Both the position numbers and the translations under genes were made by a program. Of a DNA stretch of 64,000 bases, positions 25,601 through 33,910 are shown piece by piece. The notes beneath the pieces were generated by a model, which worked only from the letters and a program-made list of their open reading frames with translations, did no database searches and was not told the origin of the DNA. The DNA is from Pseudogemmobacter bohemicus (GTDB lineage: Bacteria; Pseudomonadota; Alphaproteobacteria; Rhodobacterales; Rhodobacteraceae): the NCBI RefSeq assembly GCF_003290025.1, contig NZ_QNHG01000003.1:522460-586459 (forward strand), in the 5' to 3' direction. Positions within the stretch are counted from its first letter, which is position 1; the number at the start of each line of letters is the position of its first letter.

Positions 25601-28130
25601 GCGTGCCGGTGGCACCGCGCTGATCACCGTGCTTTCGAATCGCCTTGTCTATATGGAAGCGGTCGAGGTGAAGGAAGGCGAGAACGTGATCCCGCTGACC
25701 GTCACCGATGAATGGGGCGCGGGCGTCTATGTGACCGCCTCGGTGCTGCGCCCGATGGATGTGGCGGCGGGACGGGTGCCGTCGCGCGCGCTTGGCCTGT
25801 CTTATGCAAAGGTTGATCCCGGAAAACGCGCCCTTTCCACCACCATCGAGATGGCCGACGAGGCCGATCCGCGTGGCCCGCTGGATGTGGCGGTCAAGGT
25901 CGATGGCATTCAGGCCGGCGAGACGGCTTATGTCACCATCGCGGCCGTGGATGAGGGCATCCTGAACCTGACCGGTTTCAAGGCCCCCGATCCGCAGGGC
26001 TATTATTTCGGCCAGCGCAAGCTGGGCATCGGCATCCGCGACGTTTACGGCCGTCTGATCGACGGACTGAACGGGGCCGAGGGCGAGGTGCGTTCGGGCG
26101 GTGATGCCGGGGCACAGGCGCGGCTGCAAACGCCGCCTCCGACCGAAGAGCTGGTGGCCTATTTCACCGGCCCGGTCGAGGTGGGCGCCGATGGCTATGC
26201 CCGCACGACCTTTACCCTGCCGTCTTTCAACGGTTCGGTGAAGGTGATGGCGATTGCCTGGTCGAAGACCGGCGTGGGCCAGGCCGACAAGAATGTCCTG
26301 GTGCGCGACCCTGTGGTGGTGACCGCCTCGCTGCCGCGCTTTATGGCGCCTGGCGACCAGAGCCGGCTGCTCCTTGAGATCGTCCATGCCACCGGCCCCT
26401 CGGGCGAGATGAAGCTGGCCGTCACCTCTGACGACCTGACTTTGGGCGAGGTTCCGGCGGTCCTGACGCTGTCGGATAAAGGCAAGGCCGAGTTTGGCGT
26501 CGATGTGATCGCGGGGGGCGTCGGTGTCTCGGAGATCCGGGTTGCGCTGACCACGCCGGATGGCAAGGAGCTGGTCAAGGATCTGAAACTGCCGGTCCAG
26601 GTCAATGACCCGGAAATCGCGAAAATCTCGCGCTTTGATCTGAAAGCGGGCGAGACCTTCACCTTCGACGAGGCGGTGTTCACGGATATGGTGCGCGGCA
26701 CCGGCAAATCGGTGATGGCCATCGGCCCGCTGGCGCGGCTGAACGCGCCGGGGCTGCTCGCCTCGCTGGACCGCTATCCCTATGGCTGCACCGAGCAGAT
26801 GACCTCGCGCGCACTGCCGCTTCTGTATTTCGATCAGGTGGCGCGGGTGATGGATCTGAAACATGCCGATGACATCCAGAAACGGATTGACGAGGCGGTG
26901 GCAGAGATCCTGATGAACCAGGGCTCGGGCGGTGGTTTTGGCCTCTGGGGTCCGTCCTCGGGTGATCTGTGGCTGGACAGCTATGTGACCGACTTCCTCA
27001 GCCGGGCGCGGGCCCAGGGCTATGCGGTACCGGATCTGGCCTTCCGCAATGCGCTGTCGAACCTGCGCAATCGGGTCAACTACGCGTCGAATTTCGACGC
27101 AAATACCCGGGGTGGCGGCACCGATCTGGCCTATGCGCTGATGGTTCTGGCGCGCGAAGGCGCGGCGGCAATCGGCGATCTGCGTTACTTTGCCGATGTG
27201 AAAGGCGATGATTTCGCGACCCCGCTGGCCCAGGCGCAGCTGGGTGCGGCACTGGCCTCTTACGGCGACCAGACCCGCGCCGATGCGATGTTCCGCAAGG
27301 CAGGCGCGCGGATACTGGCGCTGCCTTCGGATGACAAAGAGCAGATCCTGCGCGCCGATTACGGCACCAATTACCGCGATACAGCCGCGATCCTGACCCT
27401 TGCGGTCGAGGCCGGCAGCACGGCGATTGACCGCGAGGAACTGGTGAACCGCATCGCCATCGCGCCGCGCTGGCTGTCGACCCAGGAAGCGACCTGGGCG
27501 CTGATGGCGACCAATGCGCTGATCGACGCGCCGGATGTTTCGGGCGTCACCATTGACGGCAAGCCCGCCGATGGTCCGCTGGTCAGGGTGATCCAGGACG
27601 GCGCGGCGCCGGTGGTGGTGAAGAATGAAGGCAGTGACACCTATCTCACCGTCACCACTTTCGGCGTCCCTGCCGAACCTGAACCGGCAGGCGGCAATGG
27701 CTATACCATCACCCGCAGCTACTTTACGCTGGATGGCGAGCCGGTGGAGCTGGACAAGGTTGTGACCGGCAACCGCTATGTGGTCGAGCTGGAAGTGACC
27801 CCCTGGGATTACTCGGAGGGCCGTCTGATCCTTGCCGATCCGCTGCCCGCCGGGTTCGAGATCGACAACCCGAACCTGATCTCGGGCGGCGATACCGCGC
27901 AACTGGGCTGGCTGAATGTGCTGGGTCAAACCGCACATTCCGAATTCCGCCAGGACCGTTTCATCACCCAGGTGGACTGGTCGTCGAAAGACAGCTTCCG
28001 TGTGGCCTATATCGTCCGGGCGATCAGCCCCGGCAATTACCACCACCCGGCGGCCTCGGTCGAGGATATGTACCGGCCTGACTTCCGCGCCCGCACTGCC
28101 GGCGGCCGGCTGACGGTCAGCGCCGAGTAA
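22668..28130 (+). CDS. Bacterial alpha-2-macroglobulin with N-terminal PAN/Apple domain
   Basis: About 1820 residues with a Sec signal peptide (MRNFVRILVMATAIALPSM). Seen: a PAN/Apple-like module near residues 35-100 (CERACVTNTQCDAWTFNN), a series of macroglobulin beta-domains, a bait-like region, and the thioester motif YGCTEQ at about residue 1373 followed by the alpha-alpha barrel (GSGGGFGLWGPSSGDLWLDSY). Known role of the family: periplasmic protease trap that covalently captures attacking proteases through its Cys-Gln thioester. The ATG at 22668 starts the signal peptide; the longer upstream frame is rejected. pbpC starts one base after its stop, the conserved pairing. Confidence 0.93.
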   Translation: MRNFVRILVMATAIALPSMVPAQDLIPERRSVIMRDSDLPGGDIGSVFDTTIEACERACVTNTQCDAWTFNNRNGSCFLKSDPGAPESFVGAQSGWVVAAAPGAEARAKDRRAELSFLYDGEFSAALDVATALGRTHATGDQSADDLLRQAATAEAEFNFVNAVNRTGAALAILDDADTWAEYARRANIVGDGPSSSDKGWYKSRAWYGALNAYLRADSKAQRHSILVFAAVLMEERGMGREMVQALRLAQSLQPRDDTAAMLDDAMSKYGFRIEEHQVESDLARPRVCATFTEDLKPADVDYGDYVRLPSGGTAVEMADKRKLCVTGLVHGERYTLTFREGLPAADGQTLAKDIEISVYVGDRTAAVRFPGRGYVLPKSGDAALPVETVNLDKLDLQLFKVSDRNMLRAIQNDYFGSPINYYSEYYFTDEIGEKVWEGSASMKVEVNKDVTTRLPLAEALQGRDAGIYALRAAIPGKDNYDFPPAWQWFVVSDLGVTSMSGVDGLHVFVRSLGTAGAKEGVTVQLLNRANTPLAEVTTDAQGYARFEPGLLRGTASSAPALLVVTDGEKDISFLSLTDPEFDLSDRGVEGREAAPPVDVFLTTDRGAYRAGETVYATAIARDPKAEAVAGLPLTAILTRPDGVEYSRSLIADQGAGGYVFEMPVAGAAPRGTWSLSVYADTEAAALASYTFLVEDFLPERIDFALDGGESDLSLADPWMNIDLTAKYLFGAPAAAMEIEGETYLRAAQGLKAWPGYVFGRYDQPFESRMDSFQGGATDDAGKARLDLALPGADGLEADRPLTATAVVRVAEGSGRPVERRIEKNVTPANAMIGVKPEFDGVVAEGSDALFLLQGIGPDQKPAPMEVKWTLTRLENDWQWYQSYGSWYWEPVSTRTQVADGTATLGGADPVRISAPVGWGEYELKVERIDGETAVTSTSFWSGWYAPADVSATPDTLELSLDKPAYKSGETAQLRVVPRAGGTALITVLSNRLVYMEAVEVKEGENVIPLTVTDEWGAGVYVTASVLRPMDVAAGRVPSRALGLSYAKVDPGKRALSTTIEMADEADPRGPLDVAVKVDGIQAGETAYVTIAAVDEGILNLTGFKAPDPQGYYFGQRKLGIGIRDVYGRLIDGLNGAEGEVRSGGDAGAQARLQTPPPTEELVAYFTGPVEVGADGYARTTFTLPSFNGSVKVMAIAWSKTGVGQADKNVLVRDPVVVTASLPRFMAPGDQSRLLLEIVHATGPSGEMKLAVTSDDLTLGEVPAVLTLSDKGKAEFGVDVIAGGVGVSEIRVALTTPDGKELVKDLKLPVQVNDPEIAKISRFDLKAGETFTFDEAVFTDMVRGTGKSVMAIGPLARLNAPGLLASLDRYPYGCTEQMTSRALPLLYFDQVARVMDLKHADDIQKRIDEAVAEILMNQGSGGGFGLWGPSSGDLWLDSYVTDFLSRARAQGYAVPDLAFRNALSNLRNRVNYASNFDANTRGGGTDLAYALMVLAREGAAAIGDLRYFADVKGDDFATPLAQAQLGAALASYGDQTRADAMFRKAGARILALPSDDKEQILRADYGTNYRDTAAILTLAVEAGSTAIDREELVNRIAIAPRWLSTQEATWALMATNALIDAPDVSGVTIDGKPADGPLVRVIQDGAAPVVVKNEGSDTYLTVTTFGVPAEPEPAGGNGYTITRSYFTLDGEPVELDKVVTGNRYVVELEVTPWDYSEGRLILADPLPAGFEIDNPNLISGGDTAQLGWLNVLGQTAHSEFRQDRFITQVDWSSKDSFRVAYIVRAISPGNYHHPAASVEDMYRPDFRARTAGGRLTVSAE

Positions 28131-28131
28131 G

Positions 28132-30168
28132 ATGCGCGCGCGCTGGTTACTGACGCTTGCGGCGGGTCTCTGGCTCGCCGCAAGCGCCCGCGATGCCTTT
28201 GATGGCTGGATCGACGCGACCGTGCTGCCGCCGCTGGCACTGACCACCTCGGTCGAGGTCAGGGACCGCGATGGCGAGCTCCTCCGGGCCTATACGGTCT
28301 CGGACGGGCGCTGGCGGCTCAAGGTCGATCTGGCGGCGGTTGATCCGCGCTATATCGACATGCTCCTGAATTACGAGGATCGCCGCTTTCGCGACCATGT
28401 CGGCGTCGATCTCAGGGCGATGGCGCGGGCGCTGTTGCAGGCGGCGCGCTCGGGCCGGGTGGTTTCGGGGGGATCGACGCTGACGATGCAGGTGGCGCGG
28501 CTGCTGGAAGAGGGCACCACCGGCGAGATGGGCGGCAAGCTGCGGCAGATGCGGGTCGCGCTGAAGCTGGAGCGGGAGCTTACGAAAGACGAGATCCTGT
28601 CGCTTTATCTGCTGCTTGCGCCTTTTGGTGGCAATCTCGAAGGGGTGCGGGCGGCGTCTCTTTCCTATTTCGGCAAAGAGCCGGCCCGGCTGACCCCGGC
28701 CGAGGCGGCGCTGCTGGTCGCCATCCCGCAAAGCCCGGAAAGCCGCCGCCCTGACCGCGCGGCAGACCGCGCCGAGGCCGCGCGCGACCGCGTGCTTGAC
28801 CGCGCGGTGCGTTTTGGCCTGATCGACAAGGAAGAGGCCCGCGCCGCGCTGACGGAGACCGTGCCGGGCCTGCGCAAATCCTTCCCGGCGGTGGCGCCGC
28901 ATCTGGCCGACCGCGCCCGCAAGGCCGATCCGACGGCGCAGGAGCATCTCCTGACCATCGACAAAGATCTGCAGCAGCGGCTTGAGACCCTGGCGGCGGC
29001 GGTGGTCGGGGCGCGGGGCAGCCAGCTGCAGATCGCGATAGTGGTGGCCGATCACCGGTCAGGCGAGATCCTTGCTTCGGTGGGATCCTCGGGGTTTCAG
29101 GATGAGAAACGCCAGGGCTTTGTCGATATGACCCAGGCGCTGCGCTCGCCGGGGTCGACGCTGAAGCCGCTTGTCTATGCGCTGGCCTTTGACGAGGGCC
29201 TCGCGCATCCCGAGACGGTGATCGACGACAAGCCGATGAGTTTTGGCAATTACGCGCCGCAGAATTTCGACCGCCAGTATCGCGGCGAGATCCGGCTGCG
29301 CGAGGCCTTGCAGCTTTCGCTGAACATCCCGGTTGTGGCGCTGACCGACGCGCTTGGCCCGGCAAAGCTGATCTCGGCCATGGGGAAGGCGGGCATGGGT
29401 TACCGCATTCCGGGCGATCAGCCGGGGCTGGCGGTCAGCCTGGGCGGCGTGGGGGTGAGCCTGCAGGATATGGTGCAGCTCTATGCTGCGCTGGCGCGGG
29501 GTGGCGTGTCGCTGCCGCTGATCTGGCGCCGGGATGGCGCGCGGAGCGAGGGCGCGCGTGTGGTTTCGGAAGTGGCCGCCTGGCAGGTGGGGGATATCCT
29601 TGCCGGTCTGGCGCCGCCGCCCGGGGCGCCGTCGAACCGGCTGGCCTATAAGACCGGCACCTCTTACGGGTATCGGGATGCCTGGGCGATCGGCTATGAC
29701 GGGCAATATGTGATCGGGGTCTGGATGGGCCGCGCCGATGGCACGCCGGTGCCGGGCGCTTTTGGTGCCGATGTCGCGGCTCCGGTGCTGTTTCAGGCCT
29801 TTTCCCGGCTGCAACCGGCGCTGGTGCCGCAACCCCCGGCGCCGCCTGCAACGCTGCTGGTTTCGAACCGCCAGTTGCCACCGCCTTTGCAACGCTTCCG
29901 GCCACGCAATGCTGCCTTTGCCGGGATCAATGCACCGAAGGTTGATTTCCCCCCCGACGGGGCCGAGGTCGAACTGCTGCGGTCCGGCCTGAAAGTGAAG
30001 GTCTCGGGTGGCACAGCCCCCTTCACCTGGCTGATCGACGGTGCGCCGATGGCGGTGGGATCGTCGGAGCGGGAGACCATCCTGGCCCTTTCCGGTACCG
30101 GTTTTGTCACCCTCAGCGTGATCGATGCCGAGGGCAGATCCGCCCGCTCGCGGGTGCGGCTCTGGTAA
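28132..30168 (+). CDS. pbpC: Penicillin-binding protein 1C
   Basis: 678 residues, bifunctional peptidoglycan synthase. Seen: N-terminal membrane anchor (WLLTLAAGLWLAASA); transglycosylase domain with EDRRFRDHVGVD near residue 83 and GGSTLTMQVARLLE near 120; transpeptidase with SPGSTLKPL near 340 (Ser/Lys), a Ser-x-Asn (SLN) near 400, and KTGTSYGYRDAW near 506; and a C-terminal BiPBP_C domain. Partner of alpha-2-macroglobulin: the two are thought to help defend and repair the envelope after a breach. Nearly abuts the upstream gene and is followed by strong hairpins. Confidence 0.94.
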   Translation: MRARWLLTLAAGLWLAASARDAFDGWIDATVLPPLALTTSVEVRDRDGELLRAYTVSDGRWRLKVDLAAVDPRYIDMLLNYEDRRFRDHVGVDLRAMARALLQAARSGRVVSGGSTLTMQVARLLEEGTTGEMGGKLRQMRVALKLERELTKDEILSLYLLLAPFGGNLEGVRAASLSYFGKEPARLTPAEAALLVAIPQSPESRRPDRAADRAEAARDRVLDRAVRFGLIDKEEARAALTETVPGLRKSFPAVAPHLADRARKADPTAQEHLLTIDKDLQQRLETLAAAVVGARGSQLQIAIVVADHRSGEILASVGSSGFQDEKRQGFVDMTQALRSPGSTLKPLVYALAFDEGLAHPETVIDDKPMSFGNYAPQNFDRQYRGEIRLREALQLSLNIPVVALTDALGPAKLISAMGKAGMGYRIPGDQPGLAVSLGGVGVSLQDMVQLYAALARGGVSLPLIWRRDGARSEGARVVSEVAAWQVGDILAGLAPPPGAPSNRLAYKTGTSYGYRDAWAIGYDGQYVIGVWMGRADGTPVPGAFGADVAAPVLFQAFSRLQPALVPQPPAPPATLLVSNRQLPPPLQRFRPRNAAFAGINAPKVDFPPDGAEVELLRSGLKVKVSGGTAPFTWLIDGAPMAVGSSERETILALSGTGFVTLSVIDAEGRSARSRVRLW

Positions 30169-30183
30169 GCCGCAGCGCCCGCG

Positions 30184-30231
30184 CCGGAATTTTTCAGAAA
30201 AATTCCGGTCCGGTTTCCGGTTCGGAAACCG
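30184..30231. terminator. Double hairpin, bidirectional terminator between pbpC and thiolase
   Basis: First hairpin: 11-bp stem CCGGAATTTTT (30184-30194) with AAAAATTCCGG (30198-30208), which gives U-runs in both directions. Second: CGGTTTCCG with CGGAAACCG (30211-30231). They lie between convergent genes. Confidence 0.75.
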
Positions 30232-30235
30232 GGCG

Positions 30236-31405
30236 TCACACGCGTTCCACCGCCAGTGCGATGCCCTGACCGCCGCCGATGCACATGGTCACCAGGGCGG
30301 TGCCATCGCCGGTGCGCTCCAGCTCATAAAGCGCCTTGGTCAGAATGATCGCGCCGGTCGCGCCCACCGGATGGCCCAGGGCGATTGCACCTCCATTTGG
30401 GTTGACCTGTGCCGGATCCAGATCCAGCGCCCGGTTAACCGCGATGGCCTGGGCCGCAAAGGCTTCATTCGATTCGACCAGATCAAAGCTTTGCGGCGTC
30501 CGGCCCAGCCTCGCGCAGAGCTTTTGTACCGCCGGCACCGGGCCCAGCCCCATCACCTTCGGGACAACCCCGGCAATCGCCCAGCCGAGGATCCGGGCGC
30601 GCGGCACGGCGCCGTCCAGTGCATCCTCCCGCGCCAGAACCAGTGCCGCGGCGCCGTCATTCAGCCCGCTGGCATTGCCTGCCGTGACGGTGCCGTCTTT
30701 GCGAAAGGCCGGGCGCAGGCCCGCCAGCGCTTCGATGGTGGTGGGCTTGGGATGCTCATCCCGGGCAAATTGCACCACGCCTTTGCGCGACGCGATCTCC
30801 ACCGGCAGGATCTGGCTGTCGAAGCGCCCCGCCGCAATCGCCTCTGCCGCACGACTCTGGCTTTCCAGCGCGAAGGCGTCCTGGTCCTCGCGGCTGATTC
30901 CGGCCCCGGTCGCGACATTCTCGGCCGTCACCCCCATATGGCCGGTCCCAAACGGGCAGGTCAGCGCGCCGGTCATCATATCCAGCACGGCCGTATCGCC
31001 CATCTTTTGCCCCCAGCGGGCCGTCGTCATCGCATAGGGCGAGCGGCTCATCACTTCGGCCCCGCCCGCGAGCCCCACCCGCGCCTCGCCCAGCATCAGG
31101 CTCTGCGCCACCGAAACCACCGCCTGCAGCCCCGAGCCACAAAGCCGGTTCACATTCATCGCAACCGAGGCTTCCGGCGCCCCGGCACCAATCGAGGCCA
31201 GCCGCGAGAGATACATATCCTTCGGTTCGGTATGGATCACATGGCCGAAAACGGTGGTCTCGATCCGCTCTGGCGCCACACCGGCCCGGGTCACCGCTTC
31301 ACGCGCCACCTCCACCGCCAGCGCATGCGGCGCGAACCCGGCAAGCGAGCCGCCAAAGCCGCCAATCGCCGTCCGCGCGGCAGACAGAATATAGATCCCG
31401 GTCAT
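30236..31405 (-). CDS. Thiolase family acetyl-CoA acetyltransferase
   Basis: About 389 residues with all thiolase motifs: nucleophilic Cys near residue 89 in VNRLCGSGLQAV, NASGLNDGAAALVLA near 240, NPNGGAIALGHPVGATGA near 340, and the second Cys in MCIGGGQGIALA. The GHPVGATGA version and the biosynthetic-type length suggest acetoacetyl-CoA thiolase (PhaA/AtoB-like), but 3-ketoadipyl- or longer-chain thiolases are alternatives. Start chosen at MTGIYIL (31405); the longer frame begins at a TTG. It stands alone, convergent with pbpC, and is separate from the beta-oxidation operon. Confidence 0.9.
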   Translation of the reverse strand: MTGIYILSAARTAIGGFGGSLAGFAPHALAVEVAREAVTRAGVAPERIETTVFGHVIHTEPKDMYLSRLASIGAGAPEASVAMNVNRLCGSGLQAVVSVAQSLMLGEARVGLAGGAEVMSRSPYAMTTARWGQKMGDTAVLDMMTGALTCPFGTGHMGVTAENVATGAGISREDQDAFALESQSRAAEAIAAGRFDSQILPVEIASRKGVVQFARDEHPKPTTIEALAGLRPAFRKDGTVTAGNASGLNDGAAALVLAREDALDGAVPRARILGWAIAGVVPKVMGLGPVPAVQKLCARLGRTPQSFDLVESNEAFAAQAIAVNRALDLDPAQVNPNGGAIALGHPVGATGAIILTKALYELERTGDGTALVTMCIGGGQGIALAVERV

Positions 31406-31478
31406 GTGATCCCGCCCCAATCCTCATTGCCAGCCGAGGATGGCGCGAAAGCCCGGGCAGGGAAAGTCCAAAGCCGTG

Positions 31479-32216
31479 TCAGAGCGCGCCCCGACGCAGC
31501 GGCACCCGGCCCTGATCGGTCAGCAAAAACACCTCGCGCCCGTCGATGGCAATGGCGGTCAGCGGCCCGCCATAGGCGGCAGAGCTGTCGATATTCACCC
31601 GGTTGCCGTAATGCGTTGCGTGGTCCAGCGCCGTATGGCCATGCACGATCAGCGGCCCATGGTCGCGTGGGTCGTCGAGAAAGCCCTTGCGGATCCAGAC
31701 GAGATCATCCTCGGCCTGATCTTCCAGGGCAACGCCGGGCCGGATACCGGCATGGGCAAAGAAGACATCGCCGCGGTGCAGACTGGTCGGGCGGCTTTGC
31801 AGAAAGGCCAGATGTTCAGGGTCGACCTTCTCCACCGCTTCACGGTGAACCGGATCAACGGGGCGATCACCGGCGGCGCGGATCCCGTAAGAGCGCAGCG
31901 TCTCGGCGCCGCCAACCGCCGGATGCAGCCAGTTATAGGGGTTCGACAGGCAGGGATCGGCCCACCAGGGATCCTGGATGAACTGCGTGAAGAGCCGGTC
32001 GTGATTGCCCTTCAGCACCACCCAGTCCTCGCCGCTTTTCATACCGGTCATCAGCCAGTCGATCACGCCGCGACTGTCCGGCCCGCGATCTTCCAGATCC
32101 CCCAGATGCACCACCGGCGCCGCGCCACAGAGCGCGATATCCGCCGCGATCCGGTCATGCGCGCGTTTCAGCAGATCGAGATGGCCGTGAATATCGCCGA
32201 TTGCATAGCTGCGCAT
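31479..32216 (-). CDS. Calcineurin-like metallophosphoesterase (Ser/Thr protein phosphatase type)
   Basis: About 245 residues. Seen: the full dinuclear metal signature GDIHGH (residue 7 on), GDLEDRGPDS near 45, KGNHDR near 80, and the late HGH motif in IVHGHTALDHA near 205. This arrangement is that of bacterial PP2A-like/ApaH-like phosphoesterases; diadenosine tetraphosphate or a phosphoprotein could be the substrate. Start at the ATG at 32216 with GGAG six bases upstream; an ATG 20 codons earlier is less likely because the fold begins here. Divergent from gnd. Confidence 0.88.
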   Translation of the reverse strand: MRSYAIGDIHGHLDLLKRAHDRIAADIALCGAAPVVHLGDLEDRGPDSRGVIDWLMTGMKSGEDWVVLKGNHDRLFTQFIQDPWWADPCLSNPYNWLHPAVGGAETLRSYGIRAAGDRPVDPVHREAVEKVDPEHLAFLQSRPTSLHRGDVFFAHAGIRPGVALEDQAEDDLVWIRKGFLDDPRDHGPLIVHGHTALDHATHYGNRVNIDSSAAYGGPLTAIAIDGREVFLLTDQGRVPLRRGAL

Positions 32217-32402
32217 GGGAGGCTCCTGCATCTGCACGACCCGGCCGGGATTGCTCCGGGCGGCGTGATCGGGCAAGGCTTAGGCCGTGAGCCCCCTGGC
32301 CGCAAGTCAGTCAGTTTCCGGAGGCGCAAACATTCGCAGGGAGTGTTTGCGCTAACACAGCGCAGCGGCTAAACGGGGGCGACATCAATTCAGGAGACTC
32401 AG

Positions 32403-33812
32403 ATGGCGCTGGCGGAAATCGGTCTGGTCGGGCTTGGGGTGATGGGCGCGGCGCTCGCGCTCAATATCGCGGAAAAGGGGCACCGGATCGCGGTGTGGAA
32501 CCGCAGTCATGATGTGACCGGGACGTTCCATGCCGGGGCGGGGGAACTGGCCACGCGCATCACCCCGGCAAGGGACCTGGCGGATCTGGTGGCGGCGATT
32601 GCCGTGCCGCGCGCGATCATCCTGATGGTGCCGGCGGGGGATCCGGTCGATCAGATGATCGCGGCGCTCAGGCCGCTTCTCGGGCCGGATGATCTGATCA
32701 TCGACGCCGGAAACGCAAATTTCCACGATACCGAAAGACGGGCTGCCGATGCGGTCGCACAGGGCGTTCCCTATATCGGCATGGGCGTCTCGGGCGGCGA
32801 AGAGGGCGCGCGTCACGGTCCGGCGATCATGGGGGGCGGCCCGAAGGCGGCCTGGGATCGTATCGCCCCGATCATGGAGGCGATTGCCGCGAAACATGAG
32901 GGCACGCCCTGCGCCACATGGATGGGGCCGGGCGGCGCCGGCCATTTCGTGAAAACCGTCCATAACGGCATCGAATATGCCGATATGCAGATGATCGCCG
33001 AGGTTTACGGCCTGATGCGCGACGGGCTCGACATGGCGGCGCCCGGCATTGCCGGCGTGTTCGAGGCCTGGAATGAGGGTGCGCTGCGCTCTTACCTGAT
33101 CGAGATTTCGGGGCATGTCGCCCGCGCGGTTGACCCGGAAACCGGAAGCGCGATGCTTGATGTGATCCTTGATGCCGCCGGCCAGAAAGGCACCGGCCGC
33201 TGGACCGCGATCGAGGCGCAGCACCTCGCCGCCCCGGTGCCGGTGATCGAGGCGGCGGTGATGGCGCGCAATGTCTCTTCGCGCCTTTCTGAGCGCCGCG
33301 CCGGCGAGACGGTGTTCGGCCCCGGCCCGCAGCCGCTTGCCGGGGCGCTCACGCTGAAAGACCTCGAAGGGGCGCTGATCGCGGGCAAGATCCTGTGCTA
33401 TGCCCAGGGGTTCACCATGCTCGATAGTGCCTCGAAAACCTGGAACTGGGGTGTGCCACTGCCGGAATGCGCCAAGGTCTGGCGCGAGGGCTGCATCATC
33501 CGCTCGGCCATGCTCGACCATATGGCCCAGGCGCTGACCGAAGACCCCGCGCGCAACCTGATCCTCGCGCCGGCCTTCACCGATCTCCTGAAACAGCATC
33601 ACGAGGCGCTGCGCCGCGTGGTCGCCACCGCCGCGCTGAAAGGCCACAGCCTGCCCGCGCTTTCGGCCGGCCTCGCCTGGTTCGACCTGATGCGTACGGC
33701 GCGCGGCACCGCCAATATGCTCCAGGCTCAACGCGACTTCTTCGGTGCCCATGGCTTTGACCGCCTCGACGGCAAACCCATCCATCACGGCCCCTGGGGC
33801 AGCCACGCATAA
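32403..33812 (+). CDS. gnd: 6-Phosphogluconate dehydrogenase (decarboxylating)
   Basis: 469 residues, the full-length homodimeric type. Seen: NADP-binding GLGVMGAALALNIAEKGH followed by VWNRS (residue 9 on), GMGVSGGEEGARHGP near 125, the catalytic lysine region GGAGHFVKTVHNGIEY near 183, and the C-terminal tail ending HHGPWGSHA that reaches into the partner subunit in this family. Oxidative pentose phosphate pathway: 6-phosphogluconate to ribulose 5-phosphate, CO2 and NADPH. GGAG lies upstream of the ATG and a good intrinsic terminator follows within four bases of the stop. Confidence 0.96.
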   Translation: MALAEIGLVGLGVMGAALALNIAEKGHRIAVWNRSHDVTGTFHAGAGELATRITPARDLADLVAAIAVPRAIILMVPAGDPVDQMIAALRPLLGPDDLIIDAGNANFHDTERRAADAVAQGVPYIGMGVSGGEEGARHGPAIMGGGPKAAWDRIAPIMEAIAAKHEGTPCATWMGPGGAGHFVKTVHNGIEYADMQMIAEVYGLMRDGLDMAAPGIAGVFEAWNEGALRSYLIEISGHVARAVDPETGSAMLDVILDAAGQKGTGRWTAIEAQHLAAPVPVIEAAVMARNVSSRLSERRAGETVFGPGPQPLAGALTLKDLEGALIAGKILCYAQGFTMLDSASKTWNWGVPLPECAKVWREGCIIRSAMLDHMAQALTEDPARNLILAPAFTDLLKQHHEALRRVVATAALKGHSLPALSAGLAWFDLMRTARGTANMLQAQRDFFGAHGFDRLDGKPIHHGPWGSHA

Positions 33813-33815
33813 AAG

Positions 33816-33842
33816 AAAGGGAGCCCGAAAGGCTCCCTTTTT
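33816..33842 (+). terminator. Intrinsic terminator of gnd
   Basis: Perfect 10-bp stem AAAGGGAGCC/GGCTCCCTTT with a 5-base loop, then T residues; it begins three bases after the gnd stop. Confidence 0.9.
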
Positions 33843-33844
33843 CA

Positions 33845-33891
33845 TTTCATCTGTCTGAAAATATCCCGGGGGCTGCGGGGGCTGGCCCCCG
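33845..33891 (+). repeat. Dispersed intergenic repeat, copy 1
   Basis: Core TTTCATCTGTCTGAAAATAT followed by CCCGGGGGC and a GC-rich palindrome (GCGGGGGCTGGCCCCCGC). It lies between gnd and serA. The same core recurs four more times in this window. Confidence 0.75.
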
Positions 33892-33910
33892 CATTCCGGA
33901 ACCTGCCAGA

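Noticed and set aside
23037-28247. Open frame of more than 1700 codons opposite the alpha-2-macroglobulin gene
   Set aside because: Antisense shadow of a GC-rich coding sequence; rich in Arg, His, Gln and Gly without any domain, while the plus strand has signal peptide and thioester motif.
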